Part shown: piece by piece, positions 24,938 through 34,943 of the stretch | How positions within the stretch are numbered: the stretch's first letter is position 1 | How the letters are laid out: the number at the start of each line of letters is the position of its first letter | Assembly: GCF_019029495.1 (NCBI RefSeq) | Contig: NZ_JAERQM010000008.1 | Location: 1-64,000, forward strand | Direction of reading: 5' to 3' | DNA from: Falsiroseomonas oleicola | GTDB lineage: Bacteria; Pseudomonadota; Alphaproteobacteria; Acetobacterales; Acetobacteraceae | DNA: 64,000 bases | Program-made: the position numbers and the translations under genes | Notes under the pieces: model-generated | Databases searched by the model: none | What the model was told of the DNA's origin: nothing | The model's input: the letters and a program-made list of their open reading frames with translations, nothing else

Positions 24938-26563
24938 ATGCAGATCTCCCGCCGCCTGATCCTCGCCGCACCGGCCGCGCTGGCCCTGCCGCGCTTCGCC
25001 ATCGCGCACGGCGACAACCGCCCCTCCATCACCATCGCCGTGCAGAAGGTGGTGAACAGCAACACCCTCGAAGTGCTGCGCGAGCAGTCCAATGTGGGGG
25101 AGCGCGTGTTCTTCTCCTCGCTGTGGGAAGGGCTGATCGGCCGCGACTGGCTCGGCCAGCTCGGCGCCGTGCCGGGGCTCGCCACCGAATGGCGCCGCAT
25201 CTCCGACCAGGTGGTGGAGTTGAAGCTGCGCCAGGGCGTGCGCTTCCACAATGGCGACGAGATGACGGCGGAAGACGTGGTCTTCTCCTTCTCCCGCGAC
25301 CGCATGTTCGGCAATACGCTGGCGACCGCCCAGGGCCGCACCATCCCGATCGGCGAGGGCATGCCCGCGCCACGCGCCGGCAAGGAACTGCCGCCGGAGG
25401 TTCCCGCCGTCGCCCGCCGTTCCTGGCCGGCGCTGGAGCGTGTGGAGGCCGTGGACAAGTACACGGTGCGTTTCCACAACGCGACGCCGGATGTGACGCT
25501 GGAAGGCCGCCTCTCGCGCTACGGCAGCGACATCATGAGCCGCCGTGGCTTCGAGGAAGCCGCAAACTGGCTGGAATGGGCGCGCAAGCCGATCACCACC
25601 GGCCCCTATATGGTGGCCGAATATCGCCCGGACGTGTCGCTGACGCTGGTGGCGCATGACGCCTATTGGGGCGGCCGCCCGCCGCTGAAGCAGATCCGCT
25701 TCGTCGAGGTGCCGGAGGTGTCCTCCCGCATCAACGGCCTGCTCTCCGGCCAGTACCAGTTCGCCTGCGACCTGCCGCCGGACCAGATCCCGGGCATCGA
25801 GGCGAACAGCGCCTTCGAAGTGCAGGGCGGCACCATCCTGAACCATCGCCTGATCTGCTTCGACAAGAACTTCCCCGCGCTGCGCGATGCCCGCGTGCGC
25901 CGCGCGCTGACGCATGCGATGGACCGCCAGGCGATCGTGGACAGCCTCTGGGCCGGGCGCACGGAAGTGCCGAAGGGTCTCCAGTGGCCCTATTACGACC
26001 AGATGTTCCACGCCGACTGGTCCGTGCCCGCCTTCGACCCGGCACTCGCCCGCCGCCTGCTGCGCGAGGCGAACTATCGCGGTGAGCCGATCCCCTATCG
26101 CCTGCTGAACAACTACTACACCAACCAGAATGCGACGGCGCAGGTGCTGGTCGAGATGTGGCGCCAGGTCGGCCTGAACGTGCAGATCGAGATGAAGGAG
26201 AACTGGTCGCAGATCCTGGAGCGCAGCCCGACGCGCGCCGTGCGCGACTGGTCCAACAGCGCCCCCTTCAACGACCCGGTCTCCTCGCTGGTGAACCAGC
26301 ACGGCCCGAACGGCCAGCAGCAGCAGGTCGGCGAATGGACGAATGAGGAGATGAACCGCCTGTCGGTCGAGCTGGAAACCAGCACCGACCGCCCGCGCCG
26401 CCGCGCCGTCTTCCGCCGCATGCTGGAGATCGCGGAGCGCGAGGACCCGGCCTATACCGTGATCCACCAGAACGCGACCTTCACGGCGAAGCGCAAGGAT
26501 ATCCGCTGGAAGGCGAGCCCAGCCTTCGCGATGGATTTCCGCGCCACCAACTGGGGGGCCTGA
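24938..26563 (+). CDS. peptide-type ABC substrate-binding protein 1 of 5
   Basis: 541 aa SBP_bac_5 (DppA/OppA fold) periplasmic receptor with an RR export signal (QISRRLILAAPAALALPRF). All five tandem paralogs share TITIAVQK, SNVG, YWGGRPP, EVPEVSSRINGL, ACDLPPDQI and NNYYTNQ blocks. This copy has the longest insert after RDRMFG (about residues 120-150), and its residues after SNVG (ERVFFSSLWEGL) differ from the others. AAGGAG precedes the ATG, 11 nt after the hydrolase stop. It ends NWGA, whose codons serve as the ribosome site of the next gene. Ligand probably an ester or peptide-like phosphonate; this is inference. Confidence 0.92.
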   Translation: MQISRRLILAAPAALALPRFAIAHGDNRPSITIAVQKVVNSNTLEVLREQSNVGERVFFSSLWEGLIGRDWLGQLGAVPGLATEWRRISDQVVELKLRQGVRFHNGDEMTAEDVVFSFSRDRMFGNTLATAQGRTIPIGEGMPAPRAGKELPPEVPAVARRSWPALERVEAVDKYTVRFHNATPDVTLEGRLSRYGSDIMSRRGFEEAANWLEWARKPITTGPYMVAEYRPDVSLTLVAHDAYWGGRPPLKQIRFVEVPEVSSRINGLLSGQYQFACDLPPDQIPGIEANSAFEVQGGTILNHRLICFDKNFPALRDARVRRALTHAMDRQAIVDSLWAGRTEVPKGLQWPYYDQMFHADWSVPAFDPALARRLLREANYRGEPIPYRLLNNYYTNQNATAQVLVEMWRQVGLNVQIEMKENWSQILERSPTRAVRDWSNSAPFNDPVSSLVNQHGPNGQQQQVGEWTNEEMNRLSVELETSTDRPRRRAVFRRMLEIAEREDPAYTVIHQNATFTAKRKDIRWKASPAFAMDFRATNWGA

Positions 26564-26566
26564 TCC

Positions 26567-28150
26567 ATGCTCCGCCGCCGCACCCTGCTGGCCGCCGCGC
26601 CGATCGGCGCGGCGGCGGCCACCTTGCCGCGCTTCGCCATCGCCCAGGGCGACCAGCGCCCCGTCATCACCATCGCCGTGCAGAAGATCGCCAATAACGG
26701 CACGCTGGATATCATTCGCGAAGCCAGCAATGTCGGCACGCGGTGGTACAACCTGTTCGGCGAGCCGCTGATCGACACGGACTGGACGGGCGATCTCGCC
26801 TTGCGCCCGGGCCTGGCCAGCGCCTGGCGCCGCATCGATGACCGCACCGTCGAGATCGATCTGCGCGACGATGTCCGCTTCCATGACGGCACAAGGCTGA
26901 CCGCCGAAGACGTGGCCTTCACCTTCAGCGCGGAACGCATGTTCGGCCGCGAGGGCCTGGCCGGCCCCGCCGCGCCGCCGCCCGAAGTCGTGGCTGGTGC
27001 ACGCGGCACCTTCCCGGGATTCGAGAAGGTGGAAGTGCTCGGCCCACACCGGCTCCGCTGGGTCAACCGCACCGGTGACGTGACGCTGGAAGGCCGCCTT
27101 TCGCACCGCGCCGGCAGCATCTTCCCTGCGGAGGCCTTTGCGCGCGCCGGTGGCTGGAGCCGCTTCGCCCAATCACCGATCGGCACCGGCCCCTATCGTG
27201 TCGCCGAATGGCGCATCGACAGCCGTCTGGTGCTGGAAGCCTTCGACGACTACTGGGGCGGCCGCCCGCCGATCCGCCAGATACGCTTCCTGGAAGTGCC
27301 GGAGCTGTCCTCCCGCATCAACGGCATGTTCGCCGGCGAATACGACTTCGCCTGCGACATCACGCCCGACCAGATCGCGACCATCGAGCGTGATCCGCGC
27401 TTCGAGGTGGTGGGTGGCGTCATCATGAACCACCGCGTCACGCATTTCGACACGACGCATCCGGTGCTGGAGAACCCTCTGGTCCGCCGCGCGATGACGC
27501 ATGCTGTGGACCGCAAGGCCATCGTCGACAGCCTCTGGGCCGGCCGCACCGAAATCCCCGCCGGCCTTCAATTCCCCTTCTTCGAGGGCATGATGGCGCA
27601 GGGCTGGTCCGTGCCGCGCTTCGACGTCACGGAAGCCCGCCGCCTGCTGCGCGAGGCGAATTACCGCGGCGATCCGATCCCCTATCGCATGCTGAACAAC
27701 TACTACACCAACCAGACCTCCACCGGTCAGGTGATGATGGAGATGTGGCGCGCCGCGGGGCTGAATGTCGAAATGCAGATGGTGGAGAATTGGGGCCAGG
27801 CGCAGGCCGCCGGCCCCGGCCGCGGCATGTTCGAACACTCCGTCACCGCCTTCTTCAACGACCCCGTCTCCTTCGTTCCCACCACCTATGGTCCGCGCGG
27901 CTCGCTCAGCCGCAACGGCATGTGGAAGAATGCCGAGTTCATGGCGCTGGTCCCGCAGCTGGAATCCGGCACGGACCGCACGCGCCGCGCCGCCATCTGG
28001 GCGCGCATGCTCCAGATCATGGAACGCGAGGACCCGGTGGTGAACGTCATCCACCAGACCGCCAACTTCACCGCGAAACGCCGCAACATCACCTGGCGTC
28101 CCGCGAAATCCTTCGTGATGGATTTCCGCCGCCAGAACTGGGGGGCCTGA
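26567..28150 (+). CDS. peptide-type ABC substrate-binding protein 2 of 5
   Basis: 527 aa paralog of the previous gene, 3 nt after its stop. Export signal LRRRTLLAAAPIGAAAATLP. It has ITIAVQKIANNGTLD, REASNVGTR, YWGGRPPIRQI and ACDITPDQI, and ends QNWGA. The segment after SNVGTR (WYNLFGEPLID) and the shorter insert after ERMFG set it apart. It lacks signs of decay, with full-length and conserved core blocks. The receptor presumably delivers to the single permease pair downstream. Confidence 0.92.
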   Translation: MLRRRTLLAAAPIGAAAATLPRFAIAQGDQRPVITIAVQKIANNGTLDIIREASNVGTRWYNLFGEPLIDTDWTGDLALRPGLASAWRRIDDRTVEIDLRDDVRFHDGTRLTAEDVAFTFSAERMFGREGLAGPAAPPPEVVAGARGTFPGFEKVEVLGPHRLRWVNRTGDVTLEGRLSHRAGSIFPAEAFARAGGWSRFAQSPIGTGPYRVAEWRIDSRLVLEAFDDYWGGRPPIRQIRFLEVPELSSRINGMFAGEYDFACDITPDQIATIERDPRFEVVGGVIMNHRVTHFDTTHPVLENPLVRRAMTHAVDRKAIVDSLWAGRTEIPAGLQFPFFEGMMAQGWSVPRFDVTEARRLLREANYRGDPIPYRMLNNYYTNQTSTGQVMMEMWRAAGLNVEMQMVENWGQAQAAGPGRGMFEHSVTAFFNDPVSFVPTTYGPRGSLSRNGMWKNAEFMALVPQLESGTDRTRRAAIWARMLQIMEREDPVVNVIHQTANFTAKRRNITWRPAKSFVMDFRRQNWGA

Positions 28151-28154
28151 GCCC

Positions 28155-29729
28155 ATGAAACTGTCCCGTCGTTCCGCGCTGAAACTGGGCGCCGGCCTGC
28201 CTGTCGCGCTGGCCGCGCCCGCTTTGGCGCAAGCCGATACACGCCCGGTCATCACCATCGCGGTGCAGGAGATCACCAACTCCAACATGCTGGAGATGCT
28301 GACGGAACAATCCAATGTCGGCACCCGCATCTTTCGCAACTATGTGGAGCCGCTGGTCGATACGGACTGGATCGGCGACATGGCGATGCGCCCTGGCCTG
28401 GCCAGCGCCTGGCGCCGCATCGACGACCGCAGCGTCGAATTCACGCTGCGCGATGGCGTGCGCTTCCACAATGGCGATCCGCTGACGGCGGAGGAGGTTG
28501 CCTTCTCCTTCGGCCCCGAACGCATGTGGGGTGGCAGCGAGGGCGGCAAGGCGCCGCCCGCCGGCGGCGCGCAGACCGCACGCCGCATCTTCCCGGGCTT
28601 CGAGAAGATGGAGGTGGTGGATGCGCGCACCGTCCGCTTCATCAACCGCACGCCTGACCTGACGCTGGAAGGCCAGATGGCGCGCACCGCCGCCGTCATC
28701 GCCAATCGCCGCGCCTTCGAGGCCGCGCCGAGCTGGCAGGACTGGGCGCGCAAGCCGGTGGGCACCGGCCCCTATGTCGTTGCCGACTTCCGGCCCGGCC
28801 AGATGCTGGTACTGGAAGCCTTTGACCACCACTGGCAGGGCCGCCCGCCGATCCGCCGGCTGCGCTTCGTACAGGTTCCCGAAGTCGCCTCCCGCATCAA
28901 TGCGTTGCTGTCCGGCGAGGTGGATTTCGCCTGCGACATTCCGCCCGACCAGATCGTGCAGATCGAACGCAATCCTCGCTTCGAGGTCGCCGGCGGCCCG
29001 ATCAACAACACCCGCATCATCTGCTTCGACCAGCAGCACCCGTCGCTCGCCAATCCGCTGGTCCGTCGTGCCCTGACCCACAGCATTGACCGTCAGTCGA
29101 TCGTGGAGGCGCTGTGGGCCGGGCGCATCGACATCCCGCGTGGCCTGCAATGGGACTTCTACGGCGACATGCTGGTCTCAGACTGGCAGGTGCCGCGCTT
29201 CGACATGGCTGAGGCGCGCCGCCTGCTGCGTGAGGCGAATTATCGTGGCGAGCCGATCCCCTATCGCTGCCTGAACAACTACTACACCAACCAGACCGCG
29301 ACGGCGCAGATCCTGGTCGAAGGCTGGCGCGCGGTCGGCCTCAATGTGCAGCTCCAGATGATGGAGAATTGGGGCCAGATCACCGGCCGTGCGACGCAGC
29401 CCGGCATCCGCGACTGGTCGCAATCCTCCACCCTGCCCGATCCGGCCGCGCAGATGGTGCCCAATTACGGCCGCGGTGGCGCGCCCTGGGTGCGCGGCGA
29501 ATGGCGCAACGAGGAGTTCGGAACACTCGCCGCCGAATTGCAGTCCAGCGTCGATCGCCCGCGTCGGCGCCAGGCCTGGCGGCGAATGCTTCAGATCATT
29601 GAGCGCGAGGACCCTGCCTATACCGTCCTGCATCGGAACGGAAACTTCACCGCCAAGCGCCGCGACATCGCCTGGCGCGCCGCGCAGTCCTTCGTGATGG
29701 ATTTCCGCGGCAGCAATTGGGGAGCCTGA
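28155..29729 (+). CDS. peptide-type ABC substrate-binding protein 3 of 5
   Basis: 524 aa paralog, 4 nt after the previous stop. The export signal runs KLSRRSALKLGAGLPVALAAPALA. It shares ITIAVQEITNSNML, TEQSNVGTR, HHWQGRPPIRRL (YWGG replaced by HWQG), ACDIPPDQIVQIERNPRFE and NNYYTNQTATAQILVEGWR. The HWQG change in an otherwise invariant block and the short Gly-rich insert suggest a shifted ligand pocket. It ends SNWGA with an embedded GGGGAG for the next gene. Confidence 0.92.
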   Translation: MKLSRRSALKLGAGLPVALAAPALAQADTRPVITIAVQEITNSNMLEMLTEQSNVGTRIFRNYVEPLVDTDWIGDMAMRPGLASAWRRIDDRSVEFTLRDGVRFHNGDPLTAEEVAFSFGPERMWGGSEGGKAPPAGGAQTARRIFPGFEKMEVVDARTVRFINRTPDLTLEGQMARTAAVIANRRAFEAAPSWQDWARKPVGTGPYVVADFRPGQMLVLEAFDHHWQGRPPIRRLRFVQVPEVASRINALLSGEVDFACDIPPDQIVQIERNPRFEVAGGPINNTRIICFDQQHPSLANPLVRRALTHSIDRQSIVEALWAGRIDIPRGLQWDFYGDMLVSDWQVPRFDMAEARRLLREANYRGEPIPYRCLNNYYTNQTATAQILVEGWRAVGLNVQLQMMENWGQITGRATQPGIRDWSQSSTLPDPAAQMVPNYGRGGAPWVRGEWRNEEFGTLAAELQSSVDRPRRRQAWRRMLQIIEREDPAYTVLHRNGNFTAKRRDIAWRAAQSFVMDFRGSNWGA

Positions 29730-29731
29730 AC

Positions 29732-31351
29732 ATGACCACCCTCACCCGCCGCGGCGCCTTCGGGCTCGCCGGCGCCTCGCTGATCCTGCCGCGCTTCGCG
29801 ATTGCGCAGGCGGACCAGCGTCCGACCATCACCATCGCGGTGCAGAAGCTGGCGAACACCAACACGCTGGAGCCGCTGCGCGAGCAGTCCAATGTCGGCA
29901 CGCGCACCTGGCACAGCTATGCCGAGACGCTGATCGAGCAGAGCTGGACCGGCGATCTCGGCCTGAAGCCGGCGCTCGCCGAATCCTGGCGCCGCATCGA
30001 CGACCGCACGGTGGAGCTCTCGCTGCGCCGCGGCGTCCGCTTCCATGACGGGCGGGAGATGACGGCGGAAGACGTCGCCTTCTCCTTCAGCGCGGAACGC
30101 ATGGGCTGGGGCATGACGGTGGAGCAGGCGCGCAACCTGTTCGCCGTGATCCCTGGCCAGAACCCCGGCCGCACACCGCCGCCCGAGGTGCTCGCCGTGG
30201 CGCGCCGCACCTATCCGGCCTTCGAGCGCATCGAGATCGTGGACCGCCACACGGTGCGCTTCGTGAACAAGGTGCCCGACGTCACGCTGGAAGGCCGCAT
30301 CAGCCGCAATGTCGGCGCGATCTTCTCCCGCCACGCCTTCGAGCAGTCTGCCTCCTGGCTCGACTGGGCGCGCCGACCCATCGGCACGGGCCCCTATCGC
30401 GTCGCGGAATTCCGCCCCGACCAGTCGCTGATCCTGGAAGCCTTCGACGATTACTGGGGTGGCCGCCCGCCGATCGCGCGGCTGCGCTTCATGGAAGTTC
30501 CGGAGGTGGCGTCGCGCATCAACATGCTGTTGTCCGGCGAGGCCGACTTCGCCTGCGACATGCCGCCCGACCAGATCGTTCAGATCGAACGCAACCCGCG
30601 CCACCAGGTGGTCGGCGGCCCGATCATGAACCATCGGCTGACAGTGTTCGACAAGAACCACCCGGTGCTCGCCAACCCGCTGGTGCGCCGCGCCTTCACC
30701 CACAGCATCGACCGCGACGCCATCACCGCGGCGCTGTGGGACAGCCGCGCGCCGGTGCCGAAGGGGCTGCAATTCCCCTTCTATGGCGAGATGTTCCACC
30801 AGGATTGGGAAGCACCGAAGTTCGACCTCGCCGAGGCACGCCGCCTGCTGCGCGAGGCGAACTATCGCGGCGAGGCCATCCCCTATCGCCTGCTGAACAA
30901 CTACTACACCAACCAGACGCCGACCGCGCAGATCCTGGTGGAAGGCTGGCGCCAGGTCGGGCTGAACGTGCAGATCGAGATGCGCGAGAATTTCCCGCAG
31001 GTGCTGTCGCGCGAAGGCCAGCGTGGCGTGCGGGACTGGTCGAACAGCGCCAGCTTCAACGACCCCACCGCCTCCATCACCGCGCAGCACGGGCCGCAGG
31101 GCCAGCAATGGCAGATCGGCGAATGGCGCAACGAGGAATTCGGCCGCCTGTCCGGTGAGCTGGAGACCAGCACCGACCGCGCCCGTCGCCGTGTGGTGTT
31201 CCGCCGCCTGCTGGAAATCGCGGAGCGCGAGGACCCCGCCTACACCGTGCTGCACCAGTCGGTGAACCTGACGGCCAAGCGCCGCGACATCGCCTGGAAC
31301 GCGGCGCAATCCTTCGCCATGGATTTCCGCAGCCGGAACTGGGGAGCCTGA
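29732..31351 (+). CDS. peptide-type ABC substrate-binding protein 4 of 5
   Basis: 539 aa paralog, ATG 2 nt after the previous stop; GGGGAG within the preceding NWGA codons is the ribosome site. Export signal LTRRGAFGLAGASLILPRF. It has LREQSNVGTRTWHSYAETLI, YWGGRPPIARL, ACDMPPDQIVQIERNPRHQ and a long insert after ERMGWG (about 25 residues). The C-terminal half is very like that of paralog 1. It is closer to copies 1 and 3 in places, which suggests serial duplication with exchange. Confidence 0.92.
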   Translation: MTTLTRRGAFGLAGASLILPRFAIAQADQRPTITIAVQKLANTNTLEPLREQSNVGTRTWHSYAETLIEQSWTGDLGLKPALAESWRRIDDRTVELSLRRGVRFHDGREMTAEDVAFSFSAERMGWGMTVEQARNLFAVIPGQNPGRTPPPEVLAVARRTYPAFERIEIVDRHTVRFVNKVPDVTLEGRISRNVGAIFSRHAFEQSASWLDWARRPIGTGPYRVAEFRPDQSLILEAFDDYWGGRPPIARLRFMEVPEVASRINMLLSGEADFACDMPPDQIVQIERNPRHQVVGGPIMNHRLTVFDKNHPVLANPLVRRAFTHSIDRDAITAALWDSRAPVPKGLQFPFYGEMFHQDWEAPKFDLAEARRLLREANYRGEAIPYRLLNNYYTNQTPTAQILVEGWRQVGLNVQIEMRENFPQVLSREGQRGVRDWSNSASFNDPTASITAQHGPQGQQWQIGEWRNEEFGRLSGELETSTDRARRRVVFRRLLEIAEREDPAYTVLHQSVNLTAKRRDIAWNAAQSFAMDFRSRNWGA

Positions 31352-31353
31352 AC

Positions 31354-32961
31354 ATGACCAAGATCTCCCGCCGTGCCCTTCTCGCGGCACCGACGCTGCT
31401 GGCGATGCCGGCCATCGCGCAGAGCGATGACCGGCCGACGCTGACGATTGCCGTGCAGAAGCTGTCGAATTCCAACACCTTCGAGCCGCCGCGCGAACAA
31501 TCCAATGTCGGCTTCCGCATCCATGGCCTCTATGCGGAGCAGTTGGTCGGCACGAACTGGCTCGGCAATGCGGAGCTGGTTCCGGGCCTTGCCACCGAAT
31601 GGCGCCGTCCGGATGCCTCCACGCTGGAACTCACGCTGCGGCAGGGCGTGCGCTTCCATGACGGGCGGGAGATGACGGCGGAAGATGTCGCCTTCTCCTT
31701 CGGCGAGCGCCTGTTCGGCACGCAGGGCGCAGCCGGCACGGGGCGATCCGGCGTACTGGCAGGCACCGCGACCAAGGAGCCGCCGGCCGAGGTGGTCGCC
31801 GTCAGCCGCCGCACCTATCCGGGTCTGGAGCGGATCGAGATCACAGGTCGCAACACGCTGCGCTTCATCAACCGCACGCCGGATGTGACGCTGGAAGGCC
31901 GCCTGGCACAGAGCGTCGGCGCCATCCTCTCCCGCCAGGCTTTCGCCGCCGCGCCGAGCTGGCTGGAATGGGGCCGCGCGCCCGTCGGCACGGGCCCCTA
32001 CCGCATCGCGGACTTCCGCCCCGACACCTCCCTCGTCATGGAAGCGCATGACAGCTACTGGGGCGGCCGACCGCCCGCGCGGCGCCTGCGCTTCGTCGAG
32101 GTGCCGGAAGTCTCCGGCCGGGTGAACGGCCTGTTCTCCGGCGAATATGACTTCGCCTGCGACATTCCGCCCGACCAGATCAGCGTCGTGGAGCGCAACA
32201 GCCGCTTCGAGGTGCTGGGCAGCCCGATCAACAACATCCGCAAGCTGGCCTTTGACAAGACCAACCCGGTGCTGGCCGATGCGCGCATCCGCCGTGCCAT
32301 GACCCATGCCATCGACCGGCGCGTGCTGGTGGAGACGCTCTGGGCCGGGCGCACCGCGATTCCGCGCGGCATGCAGCTGGAAAGCTACGGCGCCATGTAT
32401 CTCCCGGATTGGGAGAATCCGCGCTTCGACCCGGCGGAGGCACGCCGCCTGCTGCGGGAGGCGAACTACCAGGGCCAGCCGATCACCTATCGCCTGCTGA
32501 ACAACTACTACACCAATCAGGTGGCCAGCGGGCAGATCGCCGTCGAGATGTGGCGCGCCGTGGGCCTGAACGTGCAGATCGAGATGCTGGAGAACTTCCC
32601 GCAGGTCACCGCCCGCACCCCGGGGCGCGGCGTTCGAGATTGGTCCAATACCTCCATTTTCGGCGACCCGGTCGCCGGCATCCTGCGCAGCTTCGGCCCG
32701 CGCACGGAATCCGAGCGCAACGGCGAATGGGCCAATGAGGATTTCAACCGCGTCGCCACCGCGCTGGAGGCCGAGACCGACATCGCCCGCCGCCGCGAGC
32801 TGTTCCGCCGCCTGCTGACCATCGTGGAGCGGGAGGACCCGGGCTACATCGTGCTGCACCAGGCGGCCGCCTTCACGGCGAAGCGCAAGGACATCCAGTG
32901 GCGCGCCGCGAATGGCTGGGCGATGGTCTTCGGCCCCGGCAATCTGCGGGTCGGCGCATGA
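31354..32961 (+). CDS. peptide-type ABC substrate-binding protein 5 of 5
   Basis: 535 aa paralog, 2 nt after the previous stop. Export signal KISRRALLAAPTLLAMPAIA. It has PPREQSNVGFRIHGLYAEQL, YWGGRPPARRL, ACDIPPDQISVVERNSRFE and NNYYTNQVASGQIAVEMWR. It alone loses the NWGA end (it ends NLRVGA) and instead overlaps the ATPase gene by ATGA. This suggests it is the receptor originally linked to the transporter, with the other copies amplified upstream, though that is inference. Confidence 0.92.
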   Translation: MTKISRRALLAAPTLLAMPAIAQSDDRPTLTIAVQKLSNSNTFEPPREQSNVGFRIHGLYAEQLVGTNWLGNAELVPGLATEWRRPDASTLELTLRQGVRFHDGREMTAEDVAFSFGERLFGTQGAAGTGRSGVLAGTATKEPPAEVVAVSRRTYPGLERIEITGRNTLRFINRTPDVTLEGRLAQSVGAILSRQAFAAAPSWLEWGRAPVGTGPYRIADFRPDTSLVMEAHDSYWGGRPPARRLRFVEVPEVSGRVNGLFSGEYDFACDIPPDQISVVERNSRFEVLGSPINNIRKLAFDKTNPVLADARIRRAMTHAIDRRVLVETLWAGRTAIPRGMQLESYGAMYLPDWENPRFDPAEARRLLREANYQGQPITYRLLNNYYTNQVASGQIAVEMWRAVGLNVQIEMLENFPQVTARTPGRGVRDWSNTSIFGDPVAGILRSFGPRTESERNGEWANEDFNRVATALEAETDIARRRELFRRLLTIVEREDPGYIVLHQAAAFTAKRKDIQWRAANGWAMVFGPGNLRVGA

Positions 32962-33941
32962 GCGCGCCGCTCGTCTCCCTCAAGGGCCTGCGCGTCAGCT
33001 TCGATGGGCAGGCTGCGCTGCGCGGCATCGACCTGGATGTCGCGCCCGGCGAATCCGTGGGCCTTGTCGGTGAATCCGGCTGCGGCAAGTCCGTCACCTG
33101 GCTCGCGGCGCTGGGCCTGCTGCCCGGCCGCGCCAGCATCTCCGGCAGCGTTAAGCTGGATGGCCAGGAGTTGTTGCCGGCGCGCCCGCAGGTGCTCGAC
33201 CGCGTGCGCGGCGGCCGTATCGCCATGATCTTCCAGGACCCCGCGAGCAGCCTCAACCCCGTGCACCGCATCGGCAAGCAGATCACGGAGGCGCTGCGCC
33301 TGCATCGTGGCATGAATGGCGCCGAGGCCCGCGCCGAGGCGAAGCGGCTGCTCGACCAGGTCGGCATCCCCGACGCCGCGCGCCGCCTCGATGCCTGGCC
33401 GCACGAACTCTCCGGCGGGCAGAATCAGCGCGTGATGATCGCCATCGCGCTGGCCGGCCGGCCGGAACTGCTGGTGGCGGATGAGCCCACCACGGCGCTC
33501 GACGTCACCATCCAGGCGCAGATCCTGACCCTGCTGCAGGAGCTGCGGCGGGAGACGGGGATGGCGCTGGTGCTGATCTCGCACGACCTCGGCGTGGTCG
33601 CCGATAGCTGCGAGCGGGTCTGCGTGATGTATGCGGGACGCATCGTCGAACAGGTGCCCACCGCGCGGCTGTTCGAGGCGCCGGCGCATCCCTACACCCG
33701 CGGCCTGCTCGGCGCCCTGCCGCCGCTGCATGGGCCGCGCCGCCCGCTTTCCGCCATTCCCGGTGGCGTGCCGGAGCCCTGGGCGATGCCGACCGGCTGC
33801 GCCTTCGCGCCGCGCTGCGCCATGCATGTCTCCGCATGTGATGCCAATGTGCCGGAGCAGGTCAGCCTCGCGCGCAACCACCGCGCCGCCTGCATCCGCG
33901 CCACCCTCCCAGCCCCGCATCCGGAGACCGTCTACGCATGA
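32958..33941 (+). CDS. oligopeptide-type ABC transporter ATPase (DppD-like)
   Basis: 327 aa nucleotide-binding subunit. Walker A GESGCGKS is at residues 38-45, signature LSGGQNQR and Walker [13 protein letters not shown]. It ends with the oligopeptide-type C-terminal region ([16 protein letters not shown]) that can hold an Fe-S-like Cys set. ATGA overlaps couple it both to receptor 5 and to the second ATPase. It energises import through the two permeases downstream. Confidence 0.94.
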   Translation: MSAPLVSLKGLRVSFDGQAALRGIDLDVAPGESVGLVGESGCGKSVTWLAALGLLPGRASISGSVKLDGQELLPARPQVLDRVRGGRIAMIFQDPASSLNPVHRIGKQITEALRLHRGMNGAEARAEAKRLLDQVGIPDAARRLDAWPHELSGGQNQRVMIAIALAGRPELLVADEPTTALDVTIQAQILTLLQELRRETGMALVLISHDLGVVADSCERVCVMYAGRIVEQVPTARLFEAPAHPYTRGLLGALPPLHGPRRPLSAIPGGVPEPWAMPTGCAFAPRCAMHVSACDANVPEQVSLARNHRAACIRATLPAPHPETVYA

Positions 33942-34942
33942 GGAAGGATGGGGAACTGCTCGTCGCGCAAGGCATCACGCGTCGCTACGCGATGCGGCGC
34001 GGCGTGATGGGCAAGTCGGTCGAGGTGCGCGCCGTCGATGGCGTCTCCCTGACGCTGGAGCGGGGCCGCACGCTGGGACTCGTGGGCGAATCCGGCTGTG
34101 GCAAATCCACCACCGGTCGCCTGGTGCTGGGGCTGGAGCGGCCGGATGACGGCAGCGTGGCCTTCGAGGGCCGCCCCATGCCAACGCCCAACACGCAGGA
34201 GTGGCGCAAGCTTCGCGCGCGCATGCAGATGGTGTTCCAGGACCCGCTGGGGGCGCTTGACCGGCGCCTGCCGATCGGTGCGCAGGTGATGGAACCGCTG
34301 GAGATCCACAACGTCGGCACGCCCGCCGAACGAAAGGAGCGCGTCGCCGAATTGCTGCGTGGCGTCGGCCTGCGGCCGGACCAGGCGGAGCGCTATCCGC
34401 ACGAACTCTCGGGCGGGCAGCGCCAGCGCGCCGTGCTGGCGCGTGCGCTCGCCACCAACCCCGCCATGCTGGTCTGCGACGAGCCGATCAGCGCGCTGGA
34501 TGTCTCGATCCAGGCGCAGGTGATGAACCTGCTGGTGGAGCTGCAATCCCGCCTTGGCCTCGGCATCCTGTTCATCAGCCACGATCTGCGGGCCGTGCGG
34601 CAGGTGAGCCATCGCGTGGCCGTGATGTATCTCGGCCGCATCGTCGAGGAGGGCGAGCCGGACGAGGTGCTGCACGACCCGGCGCACCCCTATGCCCAGG
34701 CGCTCGTCTCCGCGATTCCGCATCCTGGCAAGATCGGCCGCGGCATCGTGCTGCAGGGCGACCCGCCCAATCCGGCCGACCGTCCCTCCGGCTGCGCCTT
34801 CCATCCGCGCTGCGCCTTCGCCTCCGCGCTCTGCGCACGCGAAACCCCTGTGCTGAAGCCGCGCTCCGGCGACGGCCGCCTCGTGGCCTGCCACGTCGCC
34901 CAGGGTGAGATCGCCCCCGGCAATCTGCAAAAGGCCGCCTGA
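33938..34942 (+). CDS. oligopeptide-type ABC transporter ATPase (DppF-like)
   Basis: 334 aa partner ATPase. Walker [17 protein letters not shown] signature, Walker B MLVCDEPISALDVS, then the oligopeptide C-terminal motif PSGCAFHPRCAFAS. It forms a heterodimer with the preceding ATPase, whose gene it overlaps by 4 bp (ATGA). The permease gene starts 1 nt after its stop. Confidence 0.94.
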   Translation: MRKDGELLVAQGITRRYAMRRGVMGKSVEVRAVDGVSLTLERGRTLGLVGESGCGKSTTGRLVLGLERPDDGSVAFEGRPMPTPNTQEWRKLRARMQMVFQDPLGALDRRLPIGAQVMEPLEIHNVGTPAERKERVAELLRGVGLRPDQAERYPHELSGGQRQRAVLARALATNPAMLVCDEPISALDVSIQAQVMNLLVELQSRLGLGILFISHDLRAVRQVSHRVAVMYLGRIVEEGEPDEVLHDPAHPYAQALVSAIPHPGKIGRGIVLQGDPPNPADRPSGCAFHPRCAFASALCARETPVLKPRSGDGRLVACHVAQGEIAPGNLQKAA

Positions 34943-34943
34943 C

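Noticed and set aside
24797-27172. A 791-codon antisense open frame across the receptor array (and similar long ones at 9507-11510 and 34575-36809)
   Set aside because: They mirror real genes in GC-rich DNA, have His/Gly/Arg-rich nonsense composition, no ribosome sites, and the opposite strand carries clear family motifs.
24938-32961. The five receptor genes as fragments or a misassembled repeat
   Set aside because: Each is full length with its own signal, start and stop, and they differ throughout; assembly collapse would give identical copies.
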